Assembly: GCA_018715885.1 (NCBI GenBank)
Contig: DVKT01000077.1
Span: forward strand, 1 to 39,482
Direction: 5' to 3'
Source: Caccoplasma intestinavium
GTDB lineage: Bacteria > Bacteroidota > Bacteroidia > Bacteroidales > UBA11471
Length of the DNA stretch: 39,482 nt
In this document: one piece after another, positions 15,523 through 24,101 of the stretch
Layout of the letters: every line of letters begins with the position of its first letter
How positions within the stretch are numbered: the first letter of the stretch is position 1
Notes under the pieces: generated by a model
Databases searched by the model: none
What the model was told of the DNA's origin: nothing
What the model saw: the letters and a program-made list of their open reading frames with translations, nothing else
Translations under genes and position numbers: made by a program

Positions 15523-18500
15523 CTAGTTTGTTTTGCTCGTATCTATTTTGAAATATCTGTTGATGTCTACACCGGCAAGAGCGGCTTTTTCCAGATATTT
15601 TTTACCACTTTCTTCATCGCCGAAACGATAGAACATGGGAATGACTTGTTCTGCCAAAGCTCTCTCGTTATAGTAGTAATCGCGTTGTACCGATCGTTTT
15701 TTATTGTTGTCGAGCGAGTTTATCCATGTTACATACTCAATGGCGCTGTCGGCTATTTTTTCGAGCAAGGCTTTACCTTTTTCATTTTGTTTTAGGAAAT
15801 AATAGTCCATAGCCAATTGCAAGGATATGTAATTGTGAGGAACAACATCGCCGGGTATTTTCTCCATACAATAATCGAGAGCTTTCAGCGCTTTATCGGT
15901 TTTTCCTTCCTGTATCAATTGATCGATGAGATCGATGAACATGATACGGTAAGAATAACACATGCGTCGTATGGTTTCGTCGAGATAAATATCGGGATTG
16001 ACATCTATTCCACCCCAGACGAATTTGTTCATCACATTGTCATACATTTTGTCGGTATTGACTTGATAACGTCCCGGCGTATTTTCCAACTTCACTGGAA
16101 CTACTTCATAAGCCATACCTGTACGCATGAAATACTTATCTGTTTCTGTGAAAAAAGAGGGGTCTACGGTCGTTGCAAAATATACGGGACGTTTCCAGCC
16201 AGTCTCGGCATTCGTACTGAGCAGATCAATAATGGCAAGATCATTCAAGATAAGTGTGTTTTTATCTTTGAATGACAAGTCTATGCGATCTACTATTTTG
16301 TCTTCATAGCCTTTCGGAACGATACCCGACTTCAATATCTTTTCCTTGTCTATGTCTATAAACAATTCACCGGTAGGCAGATGATTGATTTTACCGTATC
16401 CCGGAATCGTTTTGGTTCTTTCATCGTCGGAGAGAAAATAATCCATTGCCATCTTCACGGAAACAGGATAGTCTACACGATCTAAAATATAAGCGTATTC
16501 GCGTTTTTTATTGCCGTATTGCGATTCTTCCATTGATATAGGCAATGGATCCGATTCATAGGCTTGTGATTTCATCTGATTTACATACCAATCGGTCTGT
16601 AAGTAGGAGAGATTGCATACGCGCACATCGGTACGGTAACCTTCGGTTTCCTGAGCGTACCATAATGGGAAGGTATCGTTGTCTCCATTTGTGAAGATGA
16701 TACCGTTTTCATCGACCGATGTCAAATAGTTTTTTCCGAAGTCGCGACATGTATATCTGCCCGAACGGTCGTGATCGTCCCACGTCTGACTCACCATCTG
16801 TATGGGAACGATAAGCGATATGACGGCAGCTATTCCCGCCGATAGTGTAGGATTTATTTTTTTGGATAGCAGTTTGTATATAGCCGCTACTCCCAATCCT
16901 ATCCAGATGGCGAAGGCATAGAACGAACCAGCATAGGCGTAATCCCGTTCACGGGGTTGGTAAGGCGTCTGATTCAGATAAATGACAATAGCAAGTCCCG
17001 TCATGAAGAAGAGGAAAAATACTACCCAGAAACTTTCAAGACCTTTCTTGCCGGAATAGAGTTGGAAGAAAAGACCCAAAAGACCCAGTAAGAGAGGCAT
17101 CATGAAGAACACGTTACGGCCTTTATTCTCTTTTAAGTCGGTCGGCAAGAGTGTTTGATCACCGACAAGCAGGTTGTCGATGAAATTGAAACCGGTAATC
17201 CAATTTCCATAAGCAGCATCGCCGTTTCCTTGTATATCATTCTGGCGTCCGGCAAAGTTCCACATAAAATAACGCCAGTACATGAAATTGACCTGATAAT
17301 CGATAAAGAAACGCATGTTTTCCACAAAAGTGGGTTTGCGTACCGTGCGCCCGTTTACGCTTACCGGTTTTCCTTTGAAATTGGACCATTCTTTATAAGC
17401 TCCTACATGACGTCCGTCGGGGCTGTACATGCGAGGAAAGAACATGCAAAGTTCGGGAGTATAGATATAGTTGCGTTTATGGTCGATGATTTCATAGCGA
17501 TCGGGCTCATTTTCCGATTTTTTTATAACGCGAGCCCATATGGGAGCACCCTCTTCATACTGAGGAACTCCGTCTTTTCTTTCGACGTCGGCCACGAAAG
17601 TCTGTCCATAGAACAGAGGACGATCGCCATATTGTTCACGGTTGAGGTAGCTGCCCAAAGCAAAGACATCTTCGGGTGAATTTTGATCCATTGGCGTATT
17701 GGCTGTCGAACGTATGACGATAAGAGCGTAAGAAGAATATCCGATGAAGATGACCAATACCGATACCAATACCATGTTGAGCAATCGTATGGGCAACTGT
17801 TTTTTATAGAAAAGGAATATGGCCAGAGCCAGCGAAATCAATATACCTATGAATATTTTTCCGCTGATAAAAGGCAATCCCACCAGTATGACGCTGATGA
17901 GGAACGATATTCGCAATCTGTTGATATTTTCTTGCTTGTAAGTTTCGTAAATGCCCCATGAAATACAGCCTATCACCAGGAAGAAATAGACGATGACACC
18001 TGAATTGAAAGGCATACCCAATATATTCACGCATAACAGTTCTATCCAACCGGCTACTTTTACAAACCCCGGAACAAGGCCGTAAAGCAGGAATACGATG
18101 CCGGCAAATGACAATAATAAAGCTATCAAAGCTCCTTTGGTCGTAGGGTTGCCGAACTTGCGGAAATAGTAAACCAGTACCAATGCAGGTATGGTAAGCA
18201 GGTTGAGCAGGTGCACGGCAATGGAAATACCTATCAGATAGGCGATAAGTATGATATAACGGTCGGAATGCGGTTCGTCGGCTACATCTTCCCATTTGAG
18301 AATAAGCCAGAATACCAGTGCCGTACAGAATGAAGAATAGGCATATACCTCTCCTTCGACGGCCGAGAACCAAAACGTATCGCTCCATGTATAGGCCAAT
18401 GCTCCTACGGCTCCGCAACCGAGAATAACAATCATTTGGGCAAGCGTCATCGCGCCGCTGTCTTTTACGATGATTTTACGGGCGAGATGCGTGATGGTCC

Positions 18501-18783
18501 AGAAAAGCAACAATATGGTGGCTGCACTGAATAATGCCGACATGAGATTGATCATGTAAGCGACATGCGAGGGATCGGAAGCAAAATTGGCGAAGAAGCG
18601 TCCGGTGAGCATGAAGATGGGGTTTCCCGGCGGGTGTCCCACTTCGAGTTTGTATGCCGACGAAATGAATTCTCCGCAATCCCAGAAGCTCGCCGTCGGT
18701 TCGAGCGTAAGGATATACGTTACGGCTGCAATCACAAAGACTATCCAACCGCAAATGTTGTTTAATAATCGGTATTGTTTCAT
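15523..18783 (-). CDS. DUF2723 polytopic membrane protein, candidate protein glycosyltransferase
   Basis: A 1086-residue inner-membrane protein. The N-terminal DUF2723 region carries FWDCGEFISSAYKLEVGHPPGNP (Asp35 and Glu38), whose acidic pair in the first periplasmic loop resembles GT-C glycosyltransferases. Many hydrophobic segments follow to about residue 670, including one block after a large loop around 380-540. The remainder is a soluble periplasmic region with DRSGRYTCRDFGKNYL, FTNGDNDTFPLWYAQE and a helical TPR-like end. The human DUF2723 protein TMEM260 is an O-mannosyltransferase, so a role in periplasmic O-glycosylation is plausible but inferred. Two tandem -7 elements precede it, and it is divergent from the epimerase gene. 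Confidence 0.88.
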   Translation of the reverse strand: MKQYRLLNNICGWIVFVIAAVTYILTLEPTASFWDCGEFISSAYKLEVGHPPGNPIFMLTGRFFANFASDPSHVAYMINLMSALFSAATILLLFWTITHLARKIIVKDSGAMTLAQMIVILGCGAVGALAYTWSDTFWFSAVEGEVYAYSSFCTALVFWLILKWEDVADEPHSDRYIILIAYLIGISIAVHLLNLLTIPALVLVYYFRKFGNPTTKGALIALLLSFAGIVFLLYGLVPGFVKVAGWIELLCVNILGMPFNSGVIVYFFLVIGCISWGIYETYKQENINRLRISFLISVILVGLPFISGKIFIGILISLALAIFLFYKKQLPIRLLNMVLVSVLVIFIGYSSYALIVIRSTANTPMDQNSPEDVFALGSYLNREQYGDRPLFYGQTFVADVERKDGVPQYEEGAPIWARVIKKSENEPDRYEIIDHKRNYIYTPELCMFFPRMYSPDGRHVGAYKEWSNFKGKPVSVNGRTVRKPTFVENMRFFIDYQVNFMYWRYFMWNFAGRQNDIQGNGDAAYGNWITGFNFIDNLLVGDQTLLPTDLKENKGRNVFFMMPLLLGLLGLFFQLYSGKKGLESFWVVFFLFFMTGLAIVIYLNQTPYQPRERDYAYAGSFYAFAIWIGLGVAAIYKLLSKKINPTLSAGIAAVISLIVPIQMVSQTWDDHDRSGRYTCRDFGKNYLTSVDENGIIFTNGDNDTFPLWYAQETEGYRTDVRVCNLSYLQTDWYVNQMKSQAYESDPLPISMEESQYGNKKREYAYILDRVDYPVSVKMAMDYFLSDDERTKTIPGYGKINHLPTGELFIDIDKEKILKSGIVPKGYEDKIVDRIDLSFKDKNTLILNDLAIIDLLSTNAETGWKRPVYFATTVDPSFFTETDKYFMRTGMAYEVVPVKLENTPGRYQVNTDKMYDNVMNKFVWGGIDVNPDIYLDETIRRMCYSYRIMFIDLIDQLIQEGKTDKALKALDYCMEKIPGDVVPHNYISLQLAMDYYFLKQNEKGKALLEKIADSAIEYVTWINSLDNNKKRSVQRDYYYNERALAEQVIPMFYRFGDEESGKKYLEKAALAGVDINRYFKIDTSKTN

Positions 18784-18815
18784 GATAATATGATGGTAGA
18801 ATATCTAAATTATAA

Positions 18816-18835
18816 CAAATATAGGCGCAAATATA
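18816..18835 (-). promoter_or_regulatory. Two tandem -7 elements for DUF2723 gene
   Basis: TATATTTG occurs twice on the minus strand (18816-18823 and 18828-18835), 12 nt apart and 33-52 nt upstream of the ATG. This suggests alternative start sites on the same face of the DNA. Confidence 0.5.
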
Positions 18836-18987
18836 GGAAAAGTAAGCCATTTATATTTTTAAAAGATGGTAATAATCATCGTATAAGCCTATTTATAGGT
18901 CGAAAAATCCGAAAAATATCTCCGATAGAATGAAAAACCGATAAATCGTCGTATTTTTAAGCTCTGTTTTTTTACACTTCCAAAATC

Positions 18988-19998
18988 ATGCAAAAACGAA
19001 TCTTGGTAACCGGAGCCGGCGGATTTATAGGCGGATTTATCGTTGAAGAGGCTTTGCAAAGAGGATATGAGACATGGGCCGGAATACGGCCTTCGACAAG
19101 TCGTGCATATCTTACCGATGAACGTATCCGTTTCATCAACCTTTCTTTCGGAAACAAAGATGAGCTGAAACAACAACTTCTTCTTCAAACTTCCGAGGTC
19201 GGCAAGTGGGATATTATCATTCACAATTTGGGCGTTACCAAGTGTAAAGATGTGGACGATTTTGAAAAAATAAATTACGGATTCATAAGAAATTTCGCCG
19301 AAGCGCTTATCGAAACAGGCAGCGTACCCGAACAGTTTGTCATGATGAGCAGTCTCGGTGCATGGGGAGCGGGCGATGAGCAGAATTATGTACCTATACG
19401 TCCTACCGATGTACCCCATCCCGACACCCTCTATGGAAAAAGTAAGTTGAAAGCTGAAAAATTTTTACAGTCGCTTCCTGATTTTCCCTATGTTTTCATG
19501 CGTCCTACCGGCGTTTACGGCCCTCGGGAGAAAGACTATTACCTGATGATGAAGACCATCAAGGCGGGATTTGATTTTTCGGTAGGTTACCGACGTCAAC
19601 TTCTGACATTTATCTATGTCAAGGATTTGGTAAAGGCCGTCTTTTTGGCTATCGATAAAGGGGTGAAACAGCGGGGATATTTTCTTTCCGACGGTGAAAT
19701 ATATACTTCTTCCCAGTTTCGTCGTTACGTAGCTCGTTCTTTGCCTAAGAGGTTCGTCATACCCATACGCGTTCCGCTGTTTGTACTGAAAGCCGTTTCG
19801 TATATCGCCGAGTTCATGGCCGGGATAGTGGGAAAATCGAGTACGCTGAACAAGGACAAGTATCGCATCATGAAACAACGTAATTGGATATGCGATACTT
19901 CTATGGCTCGGGAAGAACTCGGTTTCGTTCCCGATTATACGCTCGACCGCGGTGTTGCAGAGACTGTCGCATGGTATAAAAAGGAACATTGGCTTTGA
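18988..19998 (+). CDS. NAD-dependent epimerase/dehydratase (extended SDR)
   Basis: A 336-residue extended short-chain dehydrogenase/reductase acting probably on a nucleotide sugar or a related substrate. The Rossmann motif TGAGGFIGG is at about residues 8-16. The catalytic site shows Ser in MMSSLGAWG and the YGKSK motif (YxxxK). RPTGVYGPRE is the usual substrate-loop segment. A hydrophobic stretch near residues 250-275 may tether it to the membrane. It is divergent from the DUF2723 gene and converges on porZ with about 120 bp between. Exact activity (epimerase, dehydratase or reductase) cannot be fixed. Confidence 0.88.
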   Translation: MQKRILVTGAGGFIGGFIVEEALQRGYETWAGIRPSTSRAYLTDERIRFINLSFGNKDELKQQLLLQTSEVGKWDIIIHNLGVTKCKDVDDFEKINYGFIRNFAEALIETGSVPEQFVMMSSLGAWGAGDEQNYVPIRPTDVPHPDTLYGKSKLKAEKFLQSLPDFPYVFMRPTGVYGPREKDYYLMMKTIKAGFDFSVGYRRQLLTFIYVKDLVKAVFLAIDKGVKQRGYFLSDGEIYTSSQFRRYVARSLPKRFVIPIRVPLFVLKAVSYIAEFMAGIVGKSSTLNKDKYRIMKQRNWICDTSMAREELGFVPDYTLDRGVAETVAWYKKEHWL

Positions 19999-20117
19999 TT
20001 CCTAACTTTGTGCACGACGTCGAAACAGAAATTTTTTGATGTGATTGTTATCTCTGTTCCAAGCTAAATTTTGGTTAGTCGGGACAAAGATTTATTCCGA
20101 AATGGTAAGATGAAAGG

Positions 20118-22427
20118 TCAGCGAACGACGGCAAACTTGGCCACTACTCCTTCTCCACCGTTATCGACCGATGCAAAGATCAAATAGATGCCGCTACGCA
20201 GGCGGTCGCCGCTGCGAGTGAGTCCGTTCCATACAAGTTGTCCGCCGGTCGAAAAATTCTGATAAATGATATTTCCCGCCGTATCGGTGATTTTTACCAA
20301 TGAATTTTCCTGTAACCCCGTAACGGTGATATTCCCTTCGTAATCGGGTCGCACAGGGTTGGGAAATACATACACGTCGGAATAATCGTCTTTGGGTTCG
20401 GTAGCTTCGGCCCGGAAAGAGACAAGGCCGCTCTCGGTCGCAAAAAATACCTCTCCGGTCTCGGGATGTACGGCGATGTCGTAGATATTGTCGGAAGGAA
20501 GCGGAGAATTGTCCGAAGTAAAATGATAAATGGTTTCCTGCCCGTCTTTACTTACAAGGTAGGCTCCCGAATTTTTAGTACCGAACCATTTGCGGTCGGC
20601 GCCGTCGATGGCAATAGCTTGTATCGTTTCGTCATTGAGCAGATAGTCGGCCAGATTAGTGCCGTCGTTTCGGGCTATTTTTATGCGGTTGCAAGTAAAA
20701 TTGCTATTGGCGAAATTGTCGGGATTGGCAATGACGATAGGGCCCCGGTTGGTAGCTATCCATAATTTCCCGTCATGGTCTTCGGCAATTTCATAAAAGA
20801 TGTTTCCGTCAATACTTTCGCCGTTTTGGTCGGTAAAAGTGGTAAATTTACGTGTTTTGTCGTCGGAAATGCTTTCGGTTCCGTTTTCTTCAAAAGCAAA
20901 AACAAAAGAGTTGTATGCCGGACAGGTTATCCATTTGGCCGAAGATTTTTCAGGAATGAAAATCTGATTGAGGTTACGTTGGCTTTTCAAGTCATTGTAA
21001 GCCAGTTGATACCATGTACCGTTACGTTGCATGACAGAGAGTCCGCATTCGGTGTTGAGATTGAGAACATACAGGTTCTTCCGCTTGTCAAAAGCGATAA
21101 ATCCCGCTTTGTAGGCCCAGTCGGAAGCGTTGCCTATGGTACTGTTTTCATCGTTCCAATGCGTATCGTATTGATTGTTTTTGAAGCGATACAATCCCTC
21201 CAACCATGTTCCCACATAAAATGTTTCCTTATCGTCGGGGTCTACGGCTATGTTGTAGAGATTTCCCCATGTAATCGATGGGTGTTTCGATACCGGTATG
21301 CCTTCGGGAAGTATGTTTGTCCATTTTCCGTTTTCGAGAATGGAGATGTAGCCGTCTATATCTTGTTCATCGTTGAGATAACCCACTCCGGCAGGAGAGA
21401 CGTATACCCGTCCGTTGGCAATGGTCAATGAAAAAGGATTATATACCTTTTGATAGATGTTGCAAGGTATTTCCGTTTCTTGTGAGAGTACGGAAGAGCG
21501 ATCGTATTTCAGAGAAACGACAGATTCGCTTTCGATGATCCACAGGCGGTTTTGGTCGTTGCTGCAAGAGACATCTACGGGTTCGTAACCTATATTGTCG
21601 AGAGAGAGGACGGTAGTAGGTTGAAGATCTTCATCATAAAAATATACCTGTTTGTCATGGGTATATATGAGCAATCTATTGTCTTGGGTTTCTATTTTTT
21701 TCGTTTTGTTCTCAGGTAGGAACAGAGTTGCATTTTCGCTGTTTTCGATCAGATAATAAAGATTGTCGTTATCATGCAGCATAAGCAAACCTTCGCCGAA
21801 AGGACGCAATTTTTTTATGTAAGAGTTTTGCGTCTCTTCCCAGCTGTTTATGTCGTAAGGGATTCCGTCGACGCGACAGCGGTATAATTTGCGGTCGGCA
21901 CGTATGCAATAGAGATAGTCGCCTTGACGGGCGGCCGTGTATATCTTTTCGTTGAAAGTGTAAGTTGTTTTTATTTCCTTTCTGTCGTTGTTCAATACGA
22001 CAATGCCGAAGTCGGTTGCCAGATAAGTTTCGTCGCCGAAGAAAGATATGTCGTTTACGGTTTTGGAGGCGGTGATGGAAGCGTTTTTTATGTAGGGAAG
22101 ATTATGAGTCTTTTCGGTGTTCATATCGATGAGATCGATATTGCTGTTGTTGTAAACGACAACCAGTAGATCGTTGTCGCTTTTGGCTATGAGAATGATG
22201 TTATTGTCCGATAGAATATTCAGCCGCGAAAGTTCCCTTATTTCTTTATCGTTTTTCCCGTAAGAAAACAATGAATTATCGGCCAAAAAGAAAACTTTAT
22301 CTCCTCCCTCGCATATCTGCTTGGGTGTGCGGAAAGTGGCATAAACTTCCCACTTACCCACCGGTTGAAGTGCCGATGCAGGCAATAAAAAAGCACATGC
22401 AAATAATATGAGGAGGAATTTTTTCAT
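20118..22427 (-). CDS. porZ: Type IX secretion system surface protein PorZ
   Basis: A 769-residue protein matching PorZ in length and architecture. A signal peptide (MKKFLLILFACAFLLPASA) is followed by LQPVGKWEVYATFRTPKQI, then two large beta-propeller regions with repeated WIATNRG, WFGTKNSGAYLVSKDG and VFFATESGLVSF blades. The last 85 residues (DVYVFPNPVRPDY, LVKITDTAGNIIY, LRSGIYLIFASV) form a T9SS-type C-terminal domain. In Porphyromonas gingivalis PorZ is in the cell-surface attachment complex with PorU, PorV and PorQ, and recognises A-LPS. The ATG overlaps the rdgB stop by four bases (ATGA), giving translational coupling. A generic two-propeller regulator-like protein is the alternative, but size and terminal domain favour PorZ. 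Confidence 0.85.
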   Translation of the reverse strand: MKKFLLILFACAFLLPASALQPVGKWEVYATFRTPKQICEGGDKVFFLADNSLFSYGKNDKEIRELSRLNILSDNNIILIAKSDNDLLVVVYNNSNIDLIDMNTEKTHNLPYIKNASITASKTVNDISFFGDETYLATDFGIVVLNNDRKEIKTTYTFNEKIYTAARQGDYLYCIRADRKLYRCRVDGIPYDINSWEETQNSYIKKLRPFGEGLLMLHDNDNLYYLIENSENATLFLPENKTKKIETQDNRLLIYTHDKQVYFYDEDLQPTTVLSLDNIGYEPVDVSCSNDQNRLWIIESESVVSLKYDRSSVLSQETEIPCNIYQKVYNPFSLTIANGRVYVSPAGVGYLNDEQDIDGYISILENGKWTNILPEGIPVSKHPSITWGNLYNIAVDPDDKETFYVGTWLEGLYRFKNNQYDTHWNDENSTIGNASDWAYKAGFIAFDKRKNLYVLNLNTECGLSVMQRNGTWYQLAYNDLKSQRNLNQIFIPEKSSAKWITCPAYNSFVFAFEENGTESISDDKTRKFTTFTDQNGESIDGNIFYEIAEDHDGKLWIATNRGPIVIANPDNFANSNFTCNRIKIARNDGTNLADYLLNDETIQAIAIDGADRKWFGTKNSGAYLVSKDGQETIYHFTSDNSPLPSDNIYDIAVHPETGEVFFATESGLVSFRAEATEPKDDYSDVYVFPNPVRPDYEGNITVTGLQENSLVKITDTAGNIIYQNFSTGGQLVWNGLTRSGDRLRSGIYLIFASVDNGGEGVVAKFAVVR

Positions 22428-23005
22428 GAATTTTCGAGCAGAAAAGTCGCCAGTTTTTTCACAGCACGGGCACGGTGGCTGATTGCGTTTTTCTGTATGT
22501 CGCTCATTTCGGCGAATGTGAGAGTCTCGTTTTCGGGTAAAAAGATAGGGTCGTAACCAAACCCACCTTCTCCTCTGCGTTCATTGAGAATAAGACCTTT
22601 GATTTCTCCTTCGAATGTATATTCGTTGTTATCGAGAACAAGGGCCACGACGGTACGGAAACGGGCTGTACGGTCGGTTACGCCTTGCATGAGAGAGAGT
22701 ACTTTCTCTATGTTTTTCTCGGAGTTGTGGGCTTCACCCGAAAAACGAGCTGAAAACACGCCGGGAGCTCCTCCGAGAGCGTTGATTTCGAGTCCTGAAT
22801 CGTCGGCAAAACAATCGTAGCCGTATTTTTCTTTGATATAACGGGCTTTGATGAGGGCGTTTCCCTCGAATGTGTCGGCTGTCTCGGGTATGTCGTCGTG
22901 GCAACCGATCTGCTCCATACCGAGTACGTCGAATGTATTGCCCAAAATCTTTCGTACTTCGTCGAGTTTGTGGGCGTTATTGGTGGCAAAGACAAGTTGT
23001 TTCAT
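22424..23005 (-). CDS. rdgB: Non-canonical purine NTP pyrophosphatase (RdgB/HAM1)
   Basis: A 193-residue house-cleaning enzyme that hydrolyses dITP, XTP and ITP to monophosphates and keeps deaminated purines out of DNA and RNA. Family blocks are FATNNAHKLDEVRKIL at the N terminus (substrate and metal contact), CFADDSGLEINALGGAPGVFSARFSGE in the middle, GGFGYDPIFLP, and SHRARAVKKL at the end. It is full length, follows yitT after 51 nt and overlaps porZ by four bases, so it forms the middle of a yitT-rdgB-porZ operon. The N-terminal start MKQLVFATNN is conserved in the family. Confidence 0.96.
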   Translation of the reverse strand: MKQLVFATNNAHKLDEVRKILGNTFDVLGMEQIGCHDDIPETADTFEGNALIKARYIKEKYGYDCFADDSGLEINALGGAPGVFSARFSGEAHNSEKNIEKVLSLMQGVTDRTARFRTVVALVLDNNEYTFEGEIKGLILNERRGEGGFGYDPIFLPENETLTFAEMSDIQKNAISHRARAVKKLATFLLENS

Positions 23006-23056
23006 GTTTTTATAACGATGTTTTGCCGCAAATTATTGCCTTATTCCGTAAGACGT

Positions 23057-23932
23057 TTATGTTTTTATCTTATCGAAACCTTCCCCGTAAACGCCGATGA
23101 CATTGGATTGGGATATGAAAGCATGATTGTCGATCTGCTTCACGAGACGGAAAATACTGTTCGATTCGGTACGTTTGGCCAATACGACGATTACTTTTTT
23201 GGGTTGTTTGGAGTACCAGCCCGTGCCGTCGAGAATCGTTACGCCCCGGTTTATGTCATGGTTTATGCGATCGGCTATCTCCTCGTATTTGTCGGAGAAG
23301 ATAAAGAGTTGTACCGATTGTCTTATACCGTTGATAATCAAGTCGCACGTATAAGTCGAAACGGCTAATACGACAAAACCAAAAAGAATCTTTTCAAAAT
23401 CATGGAAAATAAGATACGATGACGATATAATGCACAAGTCGCAGTAGAGGATACTGCGTCCCAACGTAATGGGTTTGTATTTGTTGATGATGGCCGCGAC
23501 AATATCGGTTCCACCCGTACTGCCATTGTGTATGAAAGCCAGTCCGATACCTATTCCCAACATGATACCGCCGATGATGCACGACATGAAAGGTTCGTCT
23601 TTTACAAGCGGTTCTTTGATATATACGGTCGCTATCGAGAGGAGTATGGTAGTCATCAGCACACCGAATATGGAACGTATGCAATATTGCCAGCCGATGA
23701 TGCGTATGGCTGCTATGAGAAGAATTCCGTTGATAGTGAAATAGGTAACAGGAATAGGTATTTTCGTACCGAAGAAAATAAGAGCCGATAGACCGGTTGT
23801 ACCGCCGGTTACTATTTCGTTTGACACGAGAAAACCTGTCCACCCGAAAGCGTAGCACATCAGACCCAGTGTGATGATCGTGTAGTCTTTTACTTCATTC
23901 CAAATGTCGCGGGGAGATAATTTCATAGTCAT
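23057..23932 (-). CDS. YitT-family membrane protein
   Basis: A 291-residue YitT-family protein. Residues of about 15-195 contain five hydrophobic segments with glycine-rich loops (SNEIVTGGTTGLSALIFF, FIHNGSTGGTDIVAAII), which is the repeated DUF161 core. The final 85 residues (TYTCDLIINGIRQSVQLFIFSDKYEEIADRI, DGTGWYSKQPKKVIVVLAKRTE) form the DUF2179 domain. The family is widespread, but transport activity has not been settled from sequence. It is first in the operon with rdgB and porZ, and a -7 element lies 45 nt upstream. Starts at 23932 and 23926 are both possible. Confidence 0.92.
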   Translation of the reverse strand: MTMKLSPRDIWNEVKDYTIITLGLMCYAFGWTGFLVSNEIVTGGTTGLSALIFFGTKIPIPVTYFTINGILLIAAIRIIGWQYCIRSIFGVLMTTILLSIATVYIKEPLVKDEPFMSCIIGGIMLGIGIGLAFIHNGSTGGTDIVAAIINKYKPITLGRSILYCDLCIISSSYLIFHDFEKILFGFVVLAVSTYTCDLIINGIRQSVQLFIFSDKYEEIADRINHDINRGVTILDGTGWYSKQPKKVIVVLAKRTESNSIFRLVKQIDNHAFISQSNVIGVYGEGFDKIKT

Positions 23933-23976
23933 GACATATAAGGTTTAGCAGCTTGTCCATTTGCGTAATGATGCGA

Positions 23977-23984
23977 CAAAGATA
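23977..23984 (-). promoter_or_regulatory. Bacteroidota -7 element for yitT-rdgB-porZ
   Basis: TATCTTTG on the minus strand, 45 nt upstream of the YitT ATG and downstream of the terminator of the preceding unit. Confidence 0.55.
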
Positions 23985-24048
23985 ATAAATTTCGGAATGG
24001 CTTATATTCTATCTCTTTTTTTTTGAATATTAAGATTTAAAAGAAAAA

Positions 24049-24074
24049 GTACCCCCTACGAATGCAGGGGGTAC
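24049..24074 (-). terminator. Terminator after beta-helix lipoprotein gene
   Basis: GTACCCCC and GGGGGTAC pair over 8 bp (9 with the adjacent T/A). On the minus strand TTTTTCTTTT follows. It separates the TonB receptor unit from yitT-rdgB-porZ. Confidence 0.88.
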
Positions 24075-24101
24075 AAGTGGACCGGTGAGCTTTGTTATTT
24101 A

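Noticed and set aside
20003..20010. TAACTTTG as a promoter reading rightward into porZ antisense
   Set aside because: There is no plus-strand gene downstream; probably a chance match just after the epimerase gene.
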